Below are positions 42,265-51,477 of a DNA stretch of 64,000 nucleotides, piece by piece; the stretch's first letter is position 1, and each line of letters starts with the position of its first letter. The notes beneath the pieces are model-generated. The model worked only from the letters and a program-made list of their open reading frames with translations. It made no database searches and was not told where the DNA came from. The position numbers were made by a program, and so were the translations under genes. This DNA comes from Neolewinella persica DSM 23188. GTDB lineage: Bacteria; Bacteroidota; Bacteroidia; Chitinophagales; Saprospiraceae. The stretch covers positions 105,114 through 169,113 of the forward strand of contig NZ_KB890436.1 of the NCBI RefSeq assembly GCF_000373105.1, given 5' to 3'.

Positions 42265-42990
42265 TTATTTTCCTGACCGCACGGAACCTCCAGAGCTGGT
42301 GTCTGAGTCAACGGAGGGAGATCCTTTATAACGAACCGTACCGCCTGAAGAGGCCGACGCGTCCAATTCTCCAGATACATTGAGGTTGATATTGGCGCCA
42401 CTGCTGACCGATGCACGGCCATTGTTAACCTTGCAATCGGAAGCATCAATACGACCAGAGCTACTTGCCTTGGCGCGGATTCGGTTCCCGGTTCCCGCAA
42501 GTTCGATTTTACCTGAGCTGCTGGCGTCCAGGTAAATGGTTTTGCCAGAAAATTCAACGCCCATAATGTTCGCTGAGCTGCTGACGTGCATTTCCAGTTC
42601 GTCACCACTAAAAGCGTCTTTAAATTCTATTTTAGAGCTACTACTCGCTTTTACGTAATCCAATTCATTCATCGTTACGTAAACGCGAATGGGCTTATGG
42701 TTACTGATGTTGGTGTTGTTGGTAAACCCGATACTCAAGCGGCCACCGGATACTTCCGTCTTAATGTATTCTTGCAGATTGCTTTCTGCCTCAACGCGGA
42801 CACCCGGAGCACCTTTCCGAACTTCCACATTGAAGGAGCAGCAGGTCTGGATGCCGGAGAAGGAAGAAACTTTACGTTCTTGAGTAGTTGTATCGCCATT
42901 ACCTTTCACGCGGTTGCGGTTGCCCCAGTTTTGGGCAGAGATGGCAGCGGTGAAAGCGAAAACGAGGAGTAGAGTGAAGACTTGTCTCAT
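42265..42990 (-). CDS. Head GIN domain protein (DUF2807), exported
   Basis: The product has 241 residues with signal peptide MRQVFTLLLVFAFTAAISAQ. The family signature is FSGIQTCCSFNVEVRKGAPG, followed by a beta-solenoid-like series of Ser/Gly-rich rungs: VKASSSSKIEF, VSSSANIMGV, LDASSSGKIEL, AKASSSGRIDA, VSSGANINL, DASASSGGTV. This is the putative auto-transporter adhesin head GIN domain, found in many Bacteroidota exported proteins. Its role is unproven, perhaps adhesion or envelope scaffolding. It lies 58 bp after the next gene on the same strand and ends at a strong terminator. Confidence 0.87.
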   Translation of the reverse strand: MRQVFTLLLVFAFTAAISAQNWGNRNRVKGNGDTTTQERKVSSFSGIQTCCSFNVEVRKGAPGVRVEAESNLQEYIKTEVSGGRLSIGFTNNTNISNHKPIRVYVTMNELDYVKASSSSKIEFKDAFSGDELEMHVSSSANIMGVEFSGKTIYLDASSSGKIELAGTGNRIRAKASSSGRIDASDCKVNNGRASVSSGANINLNVSGELDASASSGGTVRYKGSPSVDSDTSSGGSVRSGK

Positions 42991-43048
42991 GGTTTAGTAG
43001 TTTGCCCTAAGAGACGATTCTTCAAGTTAAGGGTTGCACCTATTGGCA

Positions 43049-43963
43049 TCACTCAGATTTCTTCTCGTTAAATACAATCGTGAGGCCCGCGTTTAGGTAA
43101 GTGGTTTTACCAAGATTACGACCGCTGATGACACTTCCATAGCTAACGCTAATTCCGGAGTAATGATTGATGGGCATATAACCGGTAAGTCCTACCCGGG
43201 TGTAGTCGACTTTTGTTTCCGGGAAGTTGCCAGTAAAGCCAGGTCCCATGATGTCGACGCCATCACTGGAAGATTGGTAGTCAATCCATCCATCGACGTA
43301 GAAGAAGCCCCCTGCGTAGCCTAGTTTGGCCATTAAGTTGATGGCGTTAGGCACGTCGAAGGATTCGCCTTCAATTACGCCAAAGGTGTCGTCGGCACTA
43401 CCACGGAGGCTGTAACCGGCGATGGCGGTGGCAAATACTCCGGAGGTAAGCTGGAGGTGTCCGCCAATTTTAAGGTCAGCAGCGAATGCGCCGCTACCGA
43501 TGGACAGTATGCCATTGGGTTCGTAACCTCCCGGTAAGGAAACGCCAGCGGAAGCGAGTCCGTCAAATTGTCCTCCACTGAAGGAGGTTGAGAAGGGGCG
43601 ATAGTGTGCCATTATCGTGACGTCCTGAAGTCCGGATACTTGCTGTTCACCATTAATTGGGTCGCCTGGTCCGGCTCCTTCCGCATCGATAAAAGGTACA
43701 TTAACTATAAGGTTAAGGTTGTCCGTAATGCCGTATTTGCCGTAGACGTTGTAAATGATCTGGGTGATTTTGCCGTGAACGGGGACCGGGTTAGAGAGCT
43801 CCTCGCCTACGTAAAAATCGTCGAAAGTACCGCGGGTTGCACCGGCGGTAAGTGATAGACGGCCTTCAGTGTGGAAGAAGCCATCAACAACGCCCTGGGC
43901 GCAAAGGGGCATAGAGCAGAGGGCCGCTAGAAGCAGCGTGAGCTGGGAGAATCTGGATAACAT
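43049..43963 (-). CDS. Outer-membrane barrel protein resembling the phenol MetA-pathway family
   Basis: The product has 304 residues with a signal peptide (MLSRFSQLTLLLAALCSMPLCAQ). The mature part is a chain of amphipathic strands such as GRLSLTAGATRGTFDDFYVG, YGITDNLNLIVNVPFID and DVTIMAHYRP. It closes with TTYLNAGLTIVFNEKKSE. The arrangement recalls the transporter/MetA-pathway of phenol degradation barrels, which sit in the outer membrane; the substrate is unknown and the match is by eye. It is 130 bp downstream of sucA on the same strand and 58 bp upstream of the head-GIN gene, so these two may share a transcript. Confidence 0.7.
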   Translation of the reverse strand: MLSRFSQLTLLLAALCSMPLCAQGVVDGFFHTEGRLSLTAGATRGTFDDFYVGEELSNPVPVHGKITQIIYNVYGKYGITDNLNLIVNVPFIDAEGAGPGDPINGEQQVSGLQDVTIMAHYRPFSTSFSGGQFDGLASAGVSLPGGYEPNGILSIGSGAFAADLKIGGHLQLTSGVFATAIAGYSLRGSADDTFGVIEGESFDVPNAINLMAKLGYAGGFFYVDGWIDYQSSSDGVDIMGPGFTGNFPETKVDYTRVGLTGYMPINHYSGISVSYGSVISGRNLGKTTYLNAGLTIVFNEKKSE

Positions 43964-44093
43964 GGTATTGGTTTATAAAGAAGCAAGATAATTCTCCGGA
44001 CATTGCACCCATTGCCCATAAAGAGCAACCCGTGATTGTGCACAGAGATATATACCCTACGAATAAACCATCCTTAGTGGTTTTGCCTGAGCG

Positions 44094-46880
44094 TTACCCA
44101 AACGCCCGTTCCACCAATTCGTCTTGCTCCTTAACATGGACCTTCTTGTACCCCGTTGCAGGTGAAGCGGTAGCAGCCCGCCCAACATAACTGAGCTTGA
44201 CACCAATTGCCTCATTGTACAGGAAGTGCTCACTCAGGAAGCTCCAGGCACCAGCGTTGCGGCTTTCTTCCTGAACCCAGATCGGTTCAGCGTTGGCGTA
44301 ACGCTTAAGAATGGCGTTAACCTGTGCCGTAGGTAGTGGGAAGAGCTGTTCGAGGCGAACGATGGCAACATCGTCCCGCTGATTCTTTTCCTTGTACTGC
44401 GCGAGGTCAAAGTAAACTTTTCCGCTACAGAACAGTAAGCGCTTGACCTTCTTATTGCCCTGGCCAGAGATCGTCGGATCGTCGAGGATTTCCTGGAATC
44501 TGGTGCCCGGACCAAAGTCGGCTACCGGGCTTACGGCCATGGAGTGGCGGAGACCACTCTTCGGGCTCATGTGTATCAGAGGCTTACGATAATTCCACGC
44601 CAGCTGGCGCCGCATAAGGTGGAAGAAGTTGGCAGGCATGGTGACGTTGGCCACGATCATGTTGTACTCTGCGCATAGCTGCAGGAAACGTTCAATGCGG
44701 GCACTTGAGTGCTCTGGTCCCTGACCTTCGTAGCCATGGGGTAGCAGTACGGCGAGGCCGTTCATCCGCGCCCACTTGCTTTCTCCACTTGCGATGAATT
44801 GATCGAAAATGGTCATCGCGCCGTTGGCGAAGTCACCAAATTGGGCTTCCCAGATCACCAGGTTGTCCGGGCTGGCTGTAGCATAGCCATACTCGAAGCC
44901 GAGTACCGCAAATTCAGACAGTAGGGAATTGAAGATGTGGAGTTTACCCTGGTCTTCCGTCATCCCATCGAGCCGGTTGAGCTTTTCGTGTCCGTCTTCG
45001 CTGGTGAGCACTGCGTGGCGGTGGCTGAAGGTTCCCCGGCGAACGTCCTGGCCAGTCATGCGCACATTGTGCCCTTCGAGCAGCAGCGTTGCGTAGGCGG
45101 TTAATTCGCCTAACGCCCAATCCAGCTGGTCGTTATCAATGGATTTCTGGTAACTGGAGAAAAGCCGGTTGACTTTCTTCACCGGATCGAAGTCTTCAGG
45201 CAAAGTGGTCAGGTGCTTGAGTATCTTATCGATCGTATTTGTGTCTACGCCAGTTTCGGGAGATGCTGCGAAGAATTTTTCCTGCCAATGATCGCTTTCC
45301 AACGCGCGCCAGGCTTCTTCTGGCGGTTGGTAGCGGTAGGGGATGTCTTTGTTCTTTACGTCGGAGTGGATGCCCTGAAGGCGTTTCTTGAAATCAACCC
45401 CAAGTTTCTTAGCGGCCTTTTCATTGATGTCACCGCGCTTTACCAGCTGCTCGATGTAAATCTTACGAACATCAGGGTGCTTCTTCACCTTCTGATACAT
45501 CCCTGGCTGGGTGTAGCCTGGGTCGTCACCTTCGTTATGGCCGTTTTTACGGTAGCAAAGCATATCGATGTACACGTCGGAGTTGAACTCATTCCGGTAT
45601 TCCACCGCGAGGCGGGAAACGAAAAGAACGGCTTCCGGGTCATCGCCATTGACGTGGAAAACGGGTGATTGGGTCACGCTTGCTACACCACTGGCGTAGA
45701 TGCTGGTACGGGCATCTTTGTAATCCGTGGTGAAACCAATCTGGTTGTTGATGATATAGTGGATGGTACCACCAGTTTTGTAGGCTTCCAGCTCACTCAT
45801 CTGCGCCGTTTCGAATACGACGCCCTGACCAGCCACCGCTGCGTCACCGTGGATAAGGATGGGGAGTATCTTATCGTAGTCGTTGTTGTAAAGCATGTCT
45901 GCCTTAGCACGGGCGAAACCTTCAACTACCGGTCCTACCGCCTCGAGATGGCTGGGGTTTGGTGCAAGTTTTACGTGAACCTCTTTACCACTGCGCGTCC
46001 CCATTATGCTGCTGTAGCCCATGTGGTATTTGACGTCGCCGTCTCCCCGGATGTTCTTGGGGGTCACGCCCTCGAACTCCTGAAAGATACTTTCGTAACT
46101 CTTCCCCATGATGTTGGCCAGTACATTGAGACGGCCCCGGTGAGCCATGCCAATGACGACTTCCTCTACACCCTGGTTGGCAGCCTGGTTAATGATCGCG
46201 TCGAGACCCACGATGGCTCCTTCACCACCTTCGAGACCGAAACGTTTCTGGGCCACATATTTAGTTTTGAGAAAATCTTCAAAACCAACCGCATCGTTGA
46301 GGCGGGAAAGGATGTACATTTTATCTTCAGCGGAGAGGCCATAAGCATTTTTCGGATCGTGCTTCTCAATTCGGGTACGCAGCCACCGGCGTTTTTCCCG
46401 CTTGAAAATATGATCGAACTCAAAACCCACACTGCCCAGGTAAACCTTACCAAGGTGGGCAATGATCTCCCGCAAAGAGCTGGGAGGAAGGAATAATTCT
46501 TCCGCCGCTTTGAAGGTCACGTCCAGGTCGGAGTCTTTTAGCTCGAAGCGTTCCAGGTCCAACAAGGCGTCCGGATCATCGAATTCACTGATGGGATCAA
46601 TCGCCGCATCCATGTGCCCGCGTACCCGATAGGCTTTGATCAGGGCGAAAACCCGGAGTTCTTTTCCTACGTGTTGCCAGTCGACCTCCCCTCCGGCGGT
46701 TACCGGAAGTTTGTCGCTCTGCTCCTCTACGGCACCGTTACCGTTCTGGGTGGCGTAGTCGAAGCCAAGGAAGAAGTCCTTCCAGCTTTCATCTACGGAT
46801 GCGGGATCAGCAATAAATTGCTTGTAAAGGTTCTCGATGTAGCTTGGATGGGCGTTGGCGAGATGGGAAAAATTGCTCAT
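44094..46880 (-). CDS. sucA: 2-oxoglutarate dehydrogenase E1 component
   Basis: The product has 928 residues, full length. The N-terminal segment SYIENLYKQFIADPASVDESW is the E2-binding region. The thiamine pyrophosphate core includes GMAHRGRLNVL, IHGDAAVAGQGVV and CYRKNGHNEGDDP. The transketolase-like C-terminal part includes GFEYGYATASPDNLVIWEAQ and PHGYEGQGPEHSSARIERFL. It decarboxylates 2-oxoglutarate in the citric acid cycle and passes the succinyl group to E2. The E2 gene (sucB/odhB) is not next to it in this window, although the two are often adjacent. No promoter box of the TAnnTTTG type was found upstream. Confidence 0.97.
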   Translation of the reverse strand: MSNFSHLANAHPSYIENLYKQFIADPASVDESWKDFFLGFDYATQNGNGAVEEQSDKLPVTAGGEVDWQHVGKELRVFALIKAYRVRGHMDAAIDPISEFDDPDALLDLERFELKDSDLDVTFKAAEELFLPPSSLREIIAHLGKVYLGSVGFEFDHIFKREKRRWLRTRIEKHDPKNAYGLSAEDKMYILSRLNDAVGFEDFLKTKYVAQKRFGLEGGEGAIVGLDAIINQAANQGVEEVVIGMAHRGRLNVLANIMGKSYESIFQEFEGVTPKNIRGDGDVKYHMGYSSIMGTRSGKEVHVKLAPNPSHLEAVGPVVEGFARAKADMLYNNDYDKILPILIHGDAAVAGQGVVFETAQMSELEAYKTGGTIHYIINNQIGFTTDYKDARTSIYASGVASVTQSPVFHVNGDDPEAVLFVSRLAVEYRNEFNSDVYIDMLCYRKNGHNEGDDPGYTQPGMYQKVKKHPDVRKIYIEQLVKRGDINEKAAKKLGVDFKKRLQGIHSDVKNKDIPYRYQPPEEAWRALESDHWQEKFFAASPETGVDTNTIDKILKHLTTLPEDFDPVKKVNRLFSSYQKSIDNDQLDWALGELTAYATLLLEGHNVRMTGQDVRRGTFSHRHAVLTSEDGHEKLNRLDGMTEDQGKLHIFNSLLSEFAVLGFEYGYATASPDNLVIWEAQFGDFANGAMTIFDQFIASGESKWARMNGLAVLLPHGYEGQGPEHSSARIERFLQLCAEYNMIVANVTMPANFFHLMRRQLAWNYRKPLIHMSPKSGLRHSMAVSPVADFGPGTRFQEILDDPTISGQGNKKVKRLLFCSGKVYFDLAQYKEKNQRDDVAIVRLEQLFPLPTAQVNAILKRYANAEPIWVQEESRNAGAWSFLSEHFLYNEAIGVKLSYVGRAATASPATGYKKVHVKEQDELVERAFG

Positions 46881-47121
46881 GATGATCTTTGGTCAGCACG
46901 TGGCATGGTGGTGGGAAGGCCACGTGTAATAGCTTAGCTAACGGTTCTGAACGGGCTTGGTTTTTATGTCAAGCAAAGTCAGCCGCAATATTCCCGCAAA
47001 GTTCAGTAAAAAACCTGGGGTGACCCCGGTTTTCGGGAGGTTATTTTTAAGGTTTAGGAGACATTATCTCACTGCTACTCAGCGGGCTTGCATTATAAAG
47101 TACAAAAACACCCCAATCGGG

Positions 47122-48651
47122 CTACTGTTTCAGCCAGTCCATTAGCTCCCCAAGTTGCTCCGCGGTCATTACTTTAGGAAATTTGATCTGACCACCTTTT
47201 TTCTTTTTCCTTTCCAGAAAGCCATACAACTCGTCGGCTTTCGCCAATTTCACTTTCACCCCTTTAAGCGCTTTGCTTCTGGCCACTTTGTAATTTTTGT
47301 TGACCTCCTGCAAGTGTTCATCAAGAAGTTTGACGGCGGTGGCTTCCTCCAATTTTCCATTTTCGATGCCCAGAACCCACTGGTGGTAATAATCCTTGCC
47401 GTCTTCGGTTGGTACAGCTCCTACGGTGAATTCTTTGACCCCGGCCCCAGTGGCTTCATTAAGGGCAGCGATCGCGGCGTTAAGCTTTTCTTCTGACAGT
47501 TGGGAACCAACCACGTTGAGCCAGTACTTAGTCCGCCCGGTGATCACAATCTCCATTTTAGCCTTATCCGTAAATTTAACGGTATCACCAATCATGTAGC
47601 GCCAGGCACCAGCTGGGGAACTGACGATCAGGGCATAGTCTTTATTTTCAATTACCTCACGATAGTCTACGACTTTAGGTTTATCCAGGATGGCACCGGT
47701 AGCGTCAAAACCGTCAGCATCGTGTGGGACGAACTCGAAATACAAACCATGATCAAGGGCGAGCTGCATCGACATAGTGTCTGGCCGGGCATTAAAGGCG
47801 TAAAAGCCCTCGCTCGCCAGGTAGGTGTCCATGATGATGATGGGGTGATCAAGTAAGGACTCGAAGCTTTTGCGATAAGGCTCGAAGGCTACACCTCCAG
47901 TGGTGTAGACGGAGAGATTTGGCCATATATCATGAATGCTGTCGAGCTTGTTTACCTCAATAACCTTACGCAGCATCATCACCATCCAACTGGGAATACC
48001 CGCAAGGGCAGCTACGTCCCAATTTGGCGCCTCCTCCGCAATGCGTTGTACCCGGGTATCCCAATCGGGGATTTTGGCAATTTCAATACCCGGTTTGTAA
48101 AAGCCCTCCATGAAAGAGGGTAGATTACTGACGTTGATGCCGCTGATCTCCCCTTCCAGCGCACCATTGTGTTCATCGAGATCCGCAGAACTGGTCAGCA
48201 TCAGGATGTCTTTTTCAAATAGAGCTGCTGGCAGGTCGAAATTTGCCAGGCTCTCGGCCTGGGCCCGGCCTACTCGTTGTGTACATTCCAACATTTCATT
48301 GGTGACGGGAATACGCTTACTCTTTTTACCGGTAGTACCGCTACTCAGGGCATAGTATTCGGGCTTCCCTGGCCAGGTGATGTCGGGGTACTTTCTTTGC
48401 TGTTTCCACCACCGCTCGTTCATGTTGTTGTAGTCGTGCAGGGGAACAGTTTTGGCGTAGGCTGCGCGTATATCCTCGGCTTCCAGTAAGCCGGAGAAAT
48501 TATAAAATTTGCCGAAGGCAGTGTCTTTTGCCGTTTCAAGTAAAGTCTTCAATTGCGCTTCCTGCGCGGCTAATGGGTCCGATGGCTCTTGAGGTAGCAG
48601 GTTGTGTTTGGTCTCAAGAAGCGTTTTGACGATTTGTCCGAAGAAGGCCAT
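47122..48651 (-). CDS. Bacterial GH3 auxin-responsive promoter family protein (acyl-adenylate ligase-like)
   Basis: The product has 509 residues from the ATG at 48651; the longer open frame runs through a dispersed element. The ANL-type phosphate loop is LSSGTTGKKSKRIPVT. Further motifs are MDTYLASEGFYAFNAR and VVSSPAGAWRYMIGDTVKFT, and the C-terminal subdomain starts near VITGRTKYWLNVVGSQLSEE. Plant GH3 proteins join amino acids to jasmonate or auxin through acyl-adenylates. Bacterial relatives are common in Bacteroidota but have no assigned substrate. No other lipid or amino-acid biosynthetic gene is adjacent. Confidence 0.9.
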   Translation of the reverse strand: MAFFGQIVKTLLETKHNLLPQEPSDPLAAQEAQLKTLLETAKDTAFGKFYNFSGLLEAEDIRAAYAKTVPLHDYNNMNERWWKQQRKYPDITWPGKPEYYALSSGTTGKKSKRIPVTNEMLECTQRVGRAQAESLANFDLPAALFEKDILMLTSSADLDEHNGALEGEISGINVSNLPSFMEGFYKPGIEIAKIPDWDTRVQRIAEEAPNWDVAALAGIPSWMVMMLRKVIEVNKLDSIHDIWPNLSVYTTGGVAFEPYRKSFESLLDHPIIIMDTYLASEGFYAFNARPDTMSMQLALDHGLYFEFVPHDADGFDATGAILDKPKVVDYREVIENKDYALIVSSPAGAWRYMIGDTVKFTDKAKMEIVITGRTKYWLNVVGSQLSEEKLNAAIAALNEATGAGVKEFTVGAVPTEDGKDYYHQWVLGIENGKLEEATAVKLLDEHLQEVNKNYKVARSKALKGVKVKLAKADELYGFLERKKKKGGQIKFPKVMTAEQLGELMDWLKQ

Positions 48652-48710
48652 ATTGGTTGATTGGTGAAAGGTACCTTCTGATAACCACTTTAGCAGTGAA
48701 GGTGTTTGAT

Positions 48711-48820
48711 GGCGCGGCCGCAGGTGCAAACTAAAGGTGTTAAGGAGCAAAGTGAAGTGGTTTGGGTAACACCTTCTGCCGTGCTCTTTTATCCAAATCT
48801 TCTGCACCTGCGTCCGCGCC
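48711..48820. repeat. Complete palindromic dispersed element, copy 2
   Basis: The 18-bp ends at 48711-48728 and 48803-48820 are inverted and differ by one base. Inner arms include AAGGAGCAAAG on one side and AAAGAGCACGG on the other strand. The length, 110 bp, is almost the same as copy 1 at 3142. It lies 60 bp before the GH3 start codon, between it and the divergent reductase gene. Confidence 0.8.
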
Positions 48821-48901
48821 CAAATTAAAGAAACGGCGCTGCTGCAGAATACTCCCGAACCTGGTTGCCTGCACTCCTGTTTTAGTAAAAAACAAAATCA
48901 A

Positions 48902-50002
48902 ATGAAAGACCAACTTTTTTCGCCCTGCGAACTGGGCAATACTAATTTAAAAAACCGGGTCGTAATGGCTCCTCTCACCCGTAGCCGTGCCATCGATAAT
49001 ATTCCTAATTCTCTGATGGCCACTTATTACGGCCAGCGTGCCGGTGCTGGCCTCATTATTACCGAGGGCACTTCGCCGAGCCCGAATGGCTTGGGCTACC
49101 CCCGCATCCCGGGATGTTTTACCCCCGAACAGGCCCGGGGCTGGAAGCTGACCACCGATGCGGTGCATGAAAAAGGTGGCCGGATTTTTCTACAAATCAT
49201 GCATACCGGAAGGGTCAGCCATCCGGGCAACATGCCCGCCGGCGCGGAGGTGCTCGCCCCCAGTGCCGTGCCTTTCGCTGATCTGAAAATGTATGTTGAT
49301 GGTAAGGGCGAACTTCCAATTCCCCTAGCCCGGCCAATGAACGTTCAGGATATCGTCGATGTCGTTGAAGAATACGCAGCAACCGCCAAGCTGGCGGTAG
49401 AGATCGGTGGCTTCGATGGCGTAGAGATCCACGCTGCCAATGGTTACCTGCTGGAACAGTTTATTAGCCCGATTACCAATAAACGTGACGACCAGTTTGG
49501 CGGAAGCATCGAAAACCGACTACGACTGGTCCGCAATGTGATGGAAGCAGTCGTTGCTGCTATTGGTGCTGACCGGGTCGGCATGCGCGTAAGCCCCTAC
49601 GGCGTCCTCAACGAAATGGGCGAATATGACAGCATAGAAGAAACCTACCAGCGCCTGGCTGCAATGGCCAACGATGCAGGCATAGCCTATTTGCACACCG
49701 TAGACCACGTGGGGATGGGCGCACCCGCCGTTCCGGAAAGCATCAAACGGAGCCTTCGGGATACCTTCAACCGAACGCTGATTCTCTCTGGCAACTACGA
49801 TGCAATTGAGGCAGAAAATGACCTGCAGGCCAACAAGGGAGACTTAGTCGCCTTCGGCCGCCCCTTCATTTCTAACCCCGATCTTGTGGAACGATTCCGC
49901 CAGGACGCCCGACTTCAGCTACCAAAGCAAGATACCTTTTACACCCCCGGCCCCGTCGGATACATAGATTACCCCTTCCTGGTGAAGGAATCGGTCAGCT
50001 AG
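48902..50002 (+). CDS. Alkene reductase, old yellow enzyme family
   Basis: The product has 366 residues. Motifs of NADH:flavin oxidoreductases are clear: LFSPCELGNTNLKNRVVMAP, MAPLTRSRA, LQIMHTGRVSHP, the substrate-binding HAANGYLLEQFISP, FGGSIENRLRLVRNV and the FMN phosphate site VAFGRPFISNPDL. The enzyme uses FMN and NAD(P)H to reduce activated C=C bonds or nitro compounds, as NemA does. It is a cytoplasmic single-gene unit with its own terminator, divergent from the GH3 gene. Confidence 0.95.
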   Translation: MKDQLFSPCELGNTNLKNRVVMAPLTRSRAIDNIPNSLMATYYGQRAGAGLIITEGTSPSPNGLGYPRIPGCFTPEQARGWKLTTDAVHEKGGRIFLQIMHTGRVSHPGNMPAGAEVLAPSAVPFADLKMYVDGKGELPIPLARPMNVQDIVDVVEEYAATAKLAVEIGGFDGVEIHAANGYLLEQFISPITNKRDDQFGGSIENRLRLVRNVMEAVVAAIGADRVGMRVSPYGVLNEMGEYDSIEETYQRLAAMANDAGIAYLHTVDHVGMGAPAVPESIKRSLRDTFNRTLILSGNYDAIEAENDLQANKGDLVAFGRPFISNPDLVERFRQDARLQLPKQDTFYTPGPVGYIDYPFLVKESVS

Positions 50003-50040
50003 TTAAAAGACAATGCTTTATTTTACTTGATAACATAATG

Positions 50041-50073
50041 ATGCCCCTCGATCATGTGATCCGAGGGGCATCG
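50041..50073 (+). terminator. Terminator after the alkene reductase gene
   Basis: GATGCCCCTCG (50041-50051) pairs perfectly with CGAGGGGCATC (50063-50073), followed by GTTTTCC. Confidence 0.8.
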
Positions 50074-50135
50074 TTTTCCAATTAAGGAACGTCATACAAA
50101 TGAGGCCGCACGGTTTTGAGCAGGCTGCGATGCGG

Positions 50136-50882
50136 TTAGTCTACCAGATGGTCCATAAAAGAGCCTTCAGAATGAGCCCCGGGCACACCAACAATGTCGC
50201 GGAAGGCAGCGTAGTACATGCACATTACTGCGGGCAAAGTATAAAGAATACCAAATCCAAGGGCGATTAAGCCCAGCATCGTGATAAACCCGGCAACAAT
50301 GTAAAACAGAAAGAACATGGCCCAGTTGGAGGAGATGATTTTCCTGCTGGCCTCCATCGCCGGCCAGGCTTCCATTTTATGAAACAGGACCAGGAAAGGA
50401 GCAAAGGACCAGGCTACCATAATATAAACGATGGGTAAGAATAAGAGAAGCGCTAAAGCTACCGTAAGTATCGGGAAGTCATCTCCGCTGGTGACGTCAA
50501 GCGTGAAGAACATCATAGCACCGATGGGAATCATGGTGAGGAGCAGCAGCCCCGCCTGGATCAAGGAGATCAGGATCAGTTGGCCGATGAAGTCGAAGCC
50601 CTTGAAAAAGTCTCCGAATTCAAGGGTTTGCCCCTCTTCTTGTTTATGGGCGGCCAGATAAAACCCTGCCGTAAGGCAAGGAGTAACGACGAAGGACGCA
50701 ATGGGTCCCAATATTGGAATGATCTGGCAAACCATGACGATCAACATATAAACAAAGGCATAACCAATGAACAGTCCCGGGTTTTTACCAATCAGGCTGA
50801 AACCTCGGCTGATGTAATCGCCAAAGTTGAAGGCGTAAGACTTATTGATGGCAAGATCTACTTGCTCAGGATAACGTGTCAT
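50136..50882 (-). CDS. Multi-pass membrane protein of unknown function
   Basis: The product has 248 residues. After a cytoplasmic start (YPEQVDLAINKSYAFNFGDY) there are about six hydrophobic segments, including LFIGYAFVYMLIVMVCQIIP and LILISLIQAGLLLLTMIPIG. The overall shape, with a long first loop and paired helices, resembles the DUF975/YciC-type integral membrane group, but the match is not firm. The protein ends MDHLVD; the neighbour at 51006 ends SSHLVD. The two genes lie on one strand 123 bp apart, with a terminator-like hairpin between them. No function can be given. Confidence 0.75.
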   Translation of the reverse strand: MTRYPEQVDLAINKSYAFNFGDYISRGFSLIGKNPGLFIGYAFVYMLIVMVCQIIPILGPIASFVVTPCLTAGFYLAAHKQEEGQTLEFGDFFKGFDFIGQLILISLIQAGLLLLTMIPIGAMMFFTLDVTSGDDFPILTVALALLLFLPIVYIMVAWSFAPFLVLFHKMEAWPAMEASRKIISSNWAMFFLFYIVAGFITMLGLIALGFGILYTLPAVMCMYYAAFRDIVGVPGAHSEGSFMDHLVD

Positions 50883-50940
50883 TGTGTAAGGATTTTAGGA
50901 AAGCTGATAGGTCAGCAGTTTAATTAAAAAAATGAGAAAA

Positions 50941-50973
50941 CCACGCGCCGGCTGGCAAAGCAGCGGCGCGTGG
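50941..50973 (-). terminator. Terminator after the DUF805 gene
   Basis: CCACGCGCCG pairs with CGGCGCGTGG around a 13-nt loop. On the minus strand it is followed by TTTTCTCATTTTTTT. It would separate the DUF805 gene from the next membrane protein gene. Confidence 0.85.
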
Positions 50974-51005
50974 TCCGTAACATGTAGCGTTTGGTGGCTA
51001 ATCTC

Positions 51006-51392
51006 TTAGTCTACCAAGTGGCTGCTGATGTCAGCAGCTTCACCGGTTTTCGGGTTCGGGCCCCACTTGTTGACTCCTGGCTCACTATCCAGTGCCCACC
51101 AGTAAATAAGCAGGAAGATACCGATGATCGTGAATGCGATCAGGTACCACCAACCACTACGGCCGGTATCGTGCAGTCGACGAACGGCTACAGCAATAGA
51201 AGGAATGAATATGGCGAGGTTGTAGAGGCCGCTCAATCCGGTCGAGATAGTATCCCCGAGAATGCCGCCGACTAATCCAATAATTAGGCCGACAACGAAG
51301 TTGCCTAAAACAAAATACCAGAATTCGCTTCGACGCGAGCGGCCGGTGAACTGGGCATACTTGCTCAACGCAAGTTTATAATATTCTACCAT
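51006..51392 (-). CDS. DUF805 family small membrane protein
   Basis: The product has 128 residues. The start MVEYYKLALSKYAQFTGRSRRSEFWYFVLG is typical of DUF805, with a conserved aromatic/basic entry into the first of four membrane helices. The later VAVRRLHDTGRSGWWYLIAF is the second family hallmark. The family is common and of unknown function; some members lie next to phage-shock or stress genes. It ends SSHLVD, the same four last residues as the neighbouring membrane protein. It follows the PorE-like gene on the same strand after an 85-bp gap. Confidence 0.92.
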   Translation of the reverse strand: MVEYYKLALSKYAQFTGRSRRSEFWYFVLGNFVVGLIIGLVGGILGDTISTGLSGLYNLAIFIPSIAVAVRRLHDTGRSGWWYLIAFTIIGIFLLIYWWALDSEPGVNKWGPNPKTGEAADISSHLVD

Positions 51393-51477
51393 TGATAGGA
51401 TGGTTTTGCAGGATGATGAAAAGGGTGTGTTATAACCCTAAAGATAGTCCACCCATCAAAAAAACCAAATTATGGGG

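Noticed and set aside
45669-46496. 275-codon plus-strand open frame opposite sucA
   Set aside because: It mirrors conserved sucA sequence and shows no independent protein pattern.
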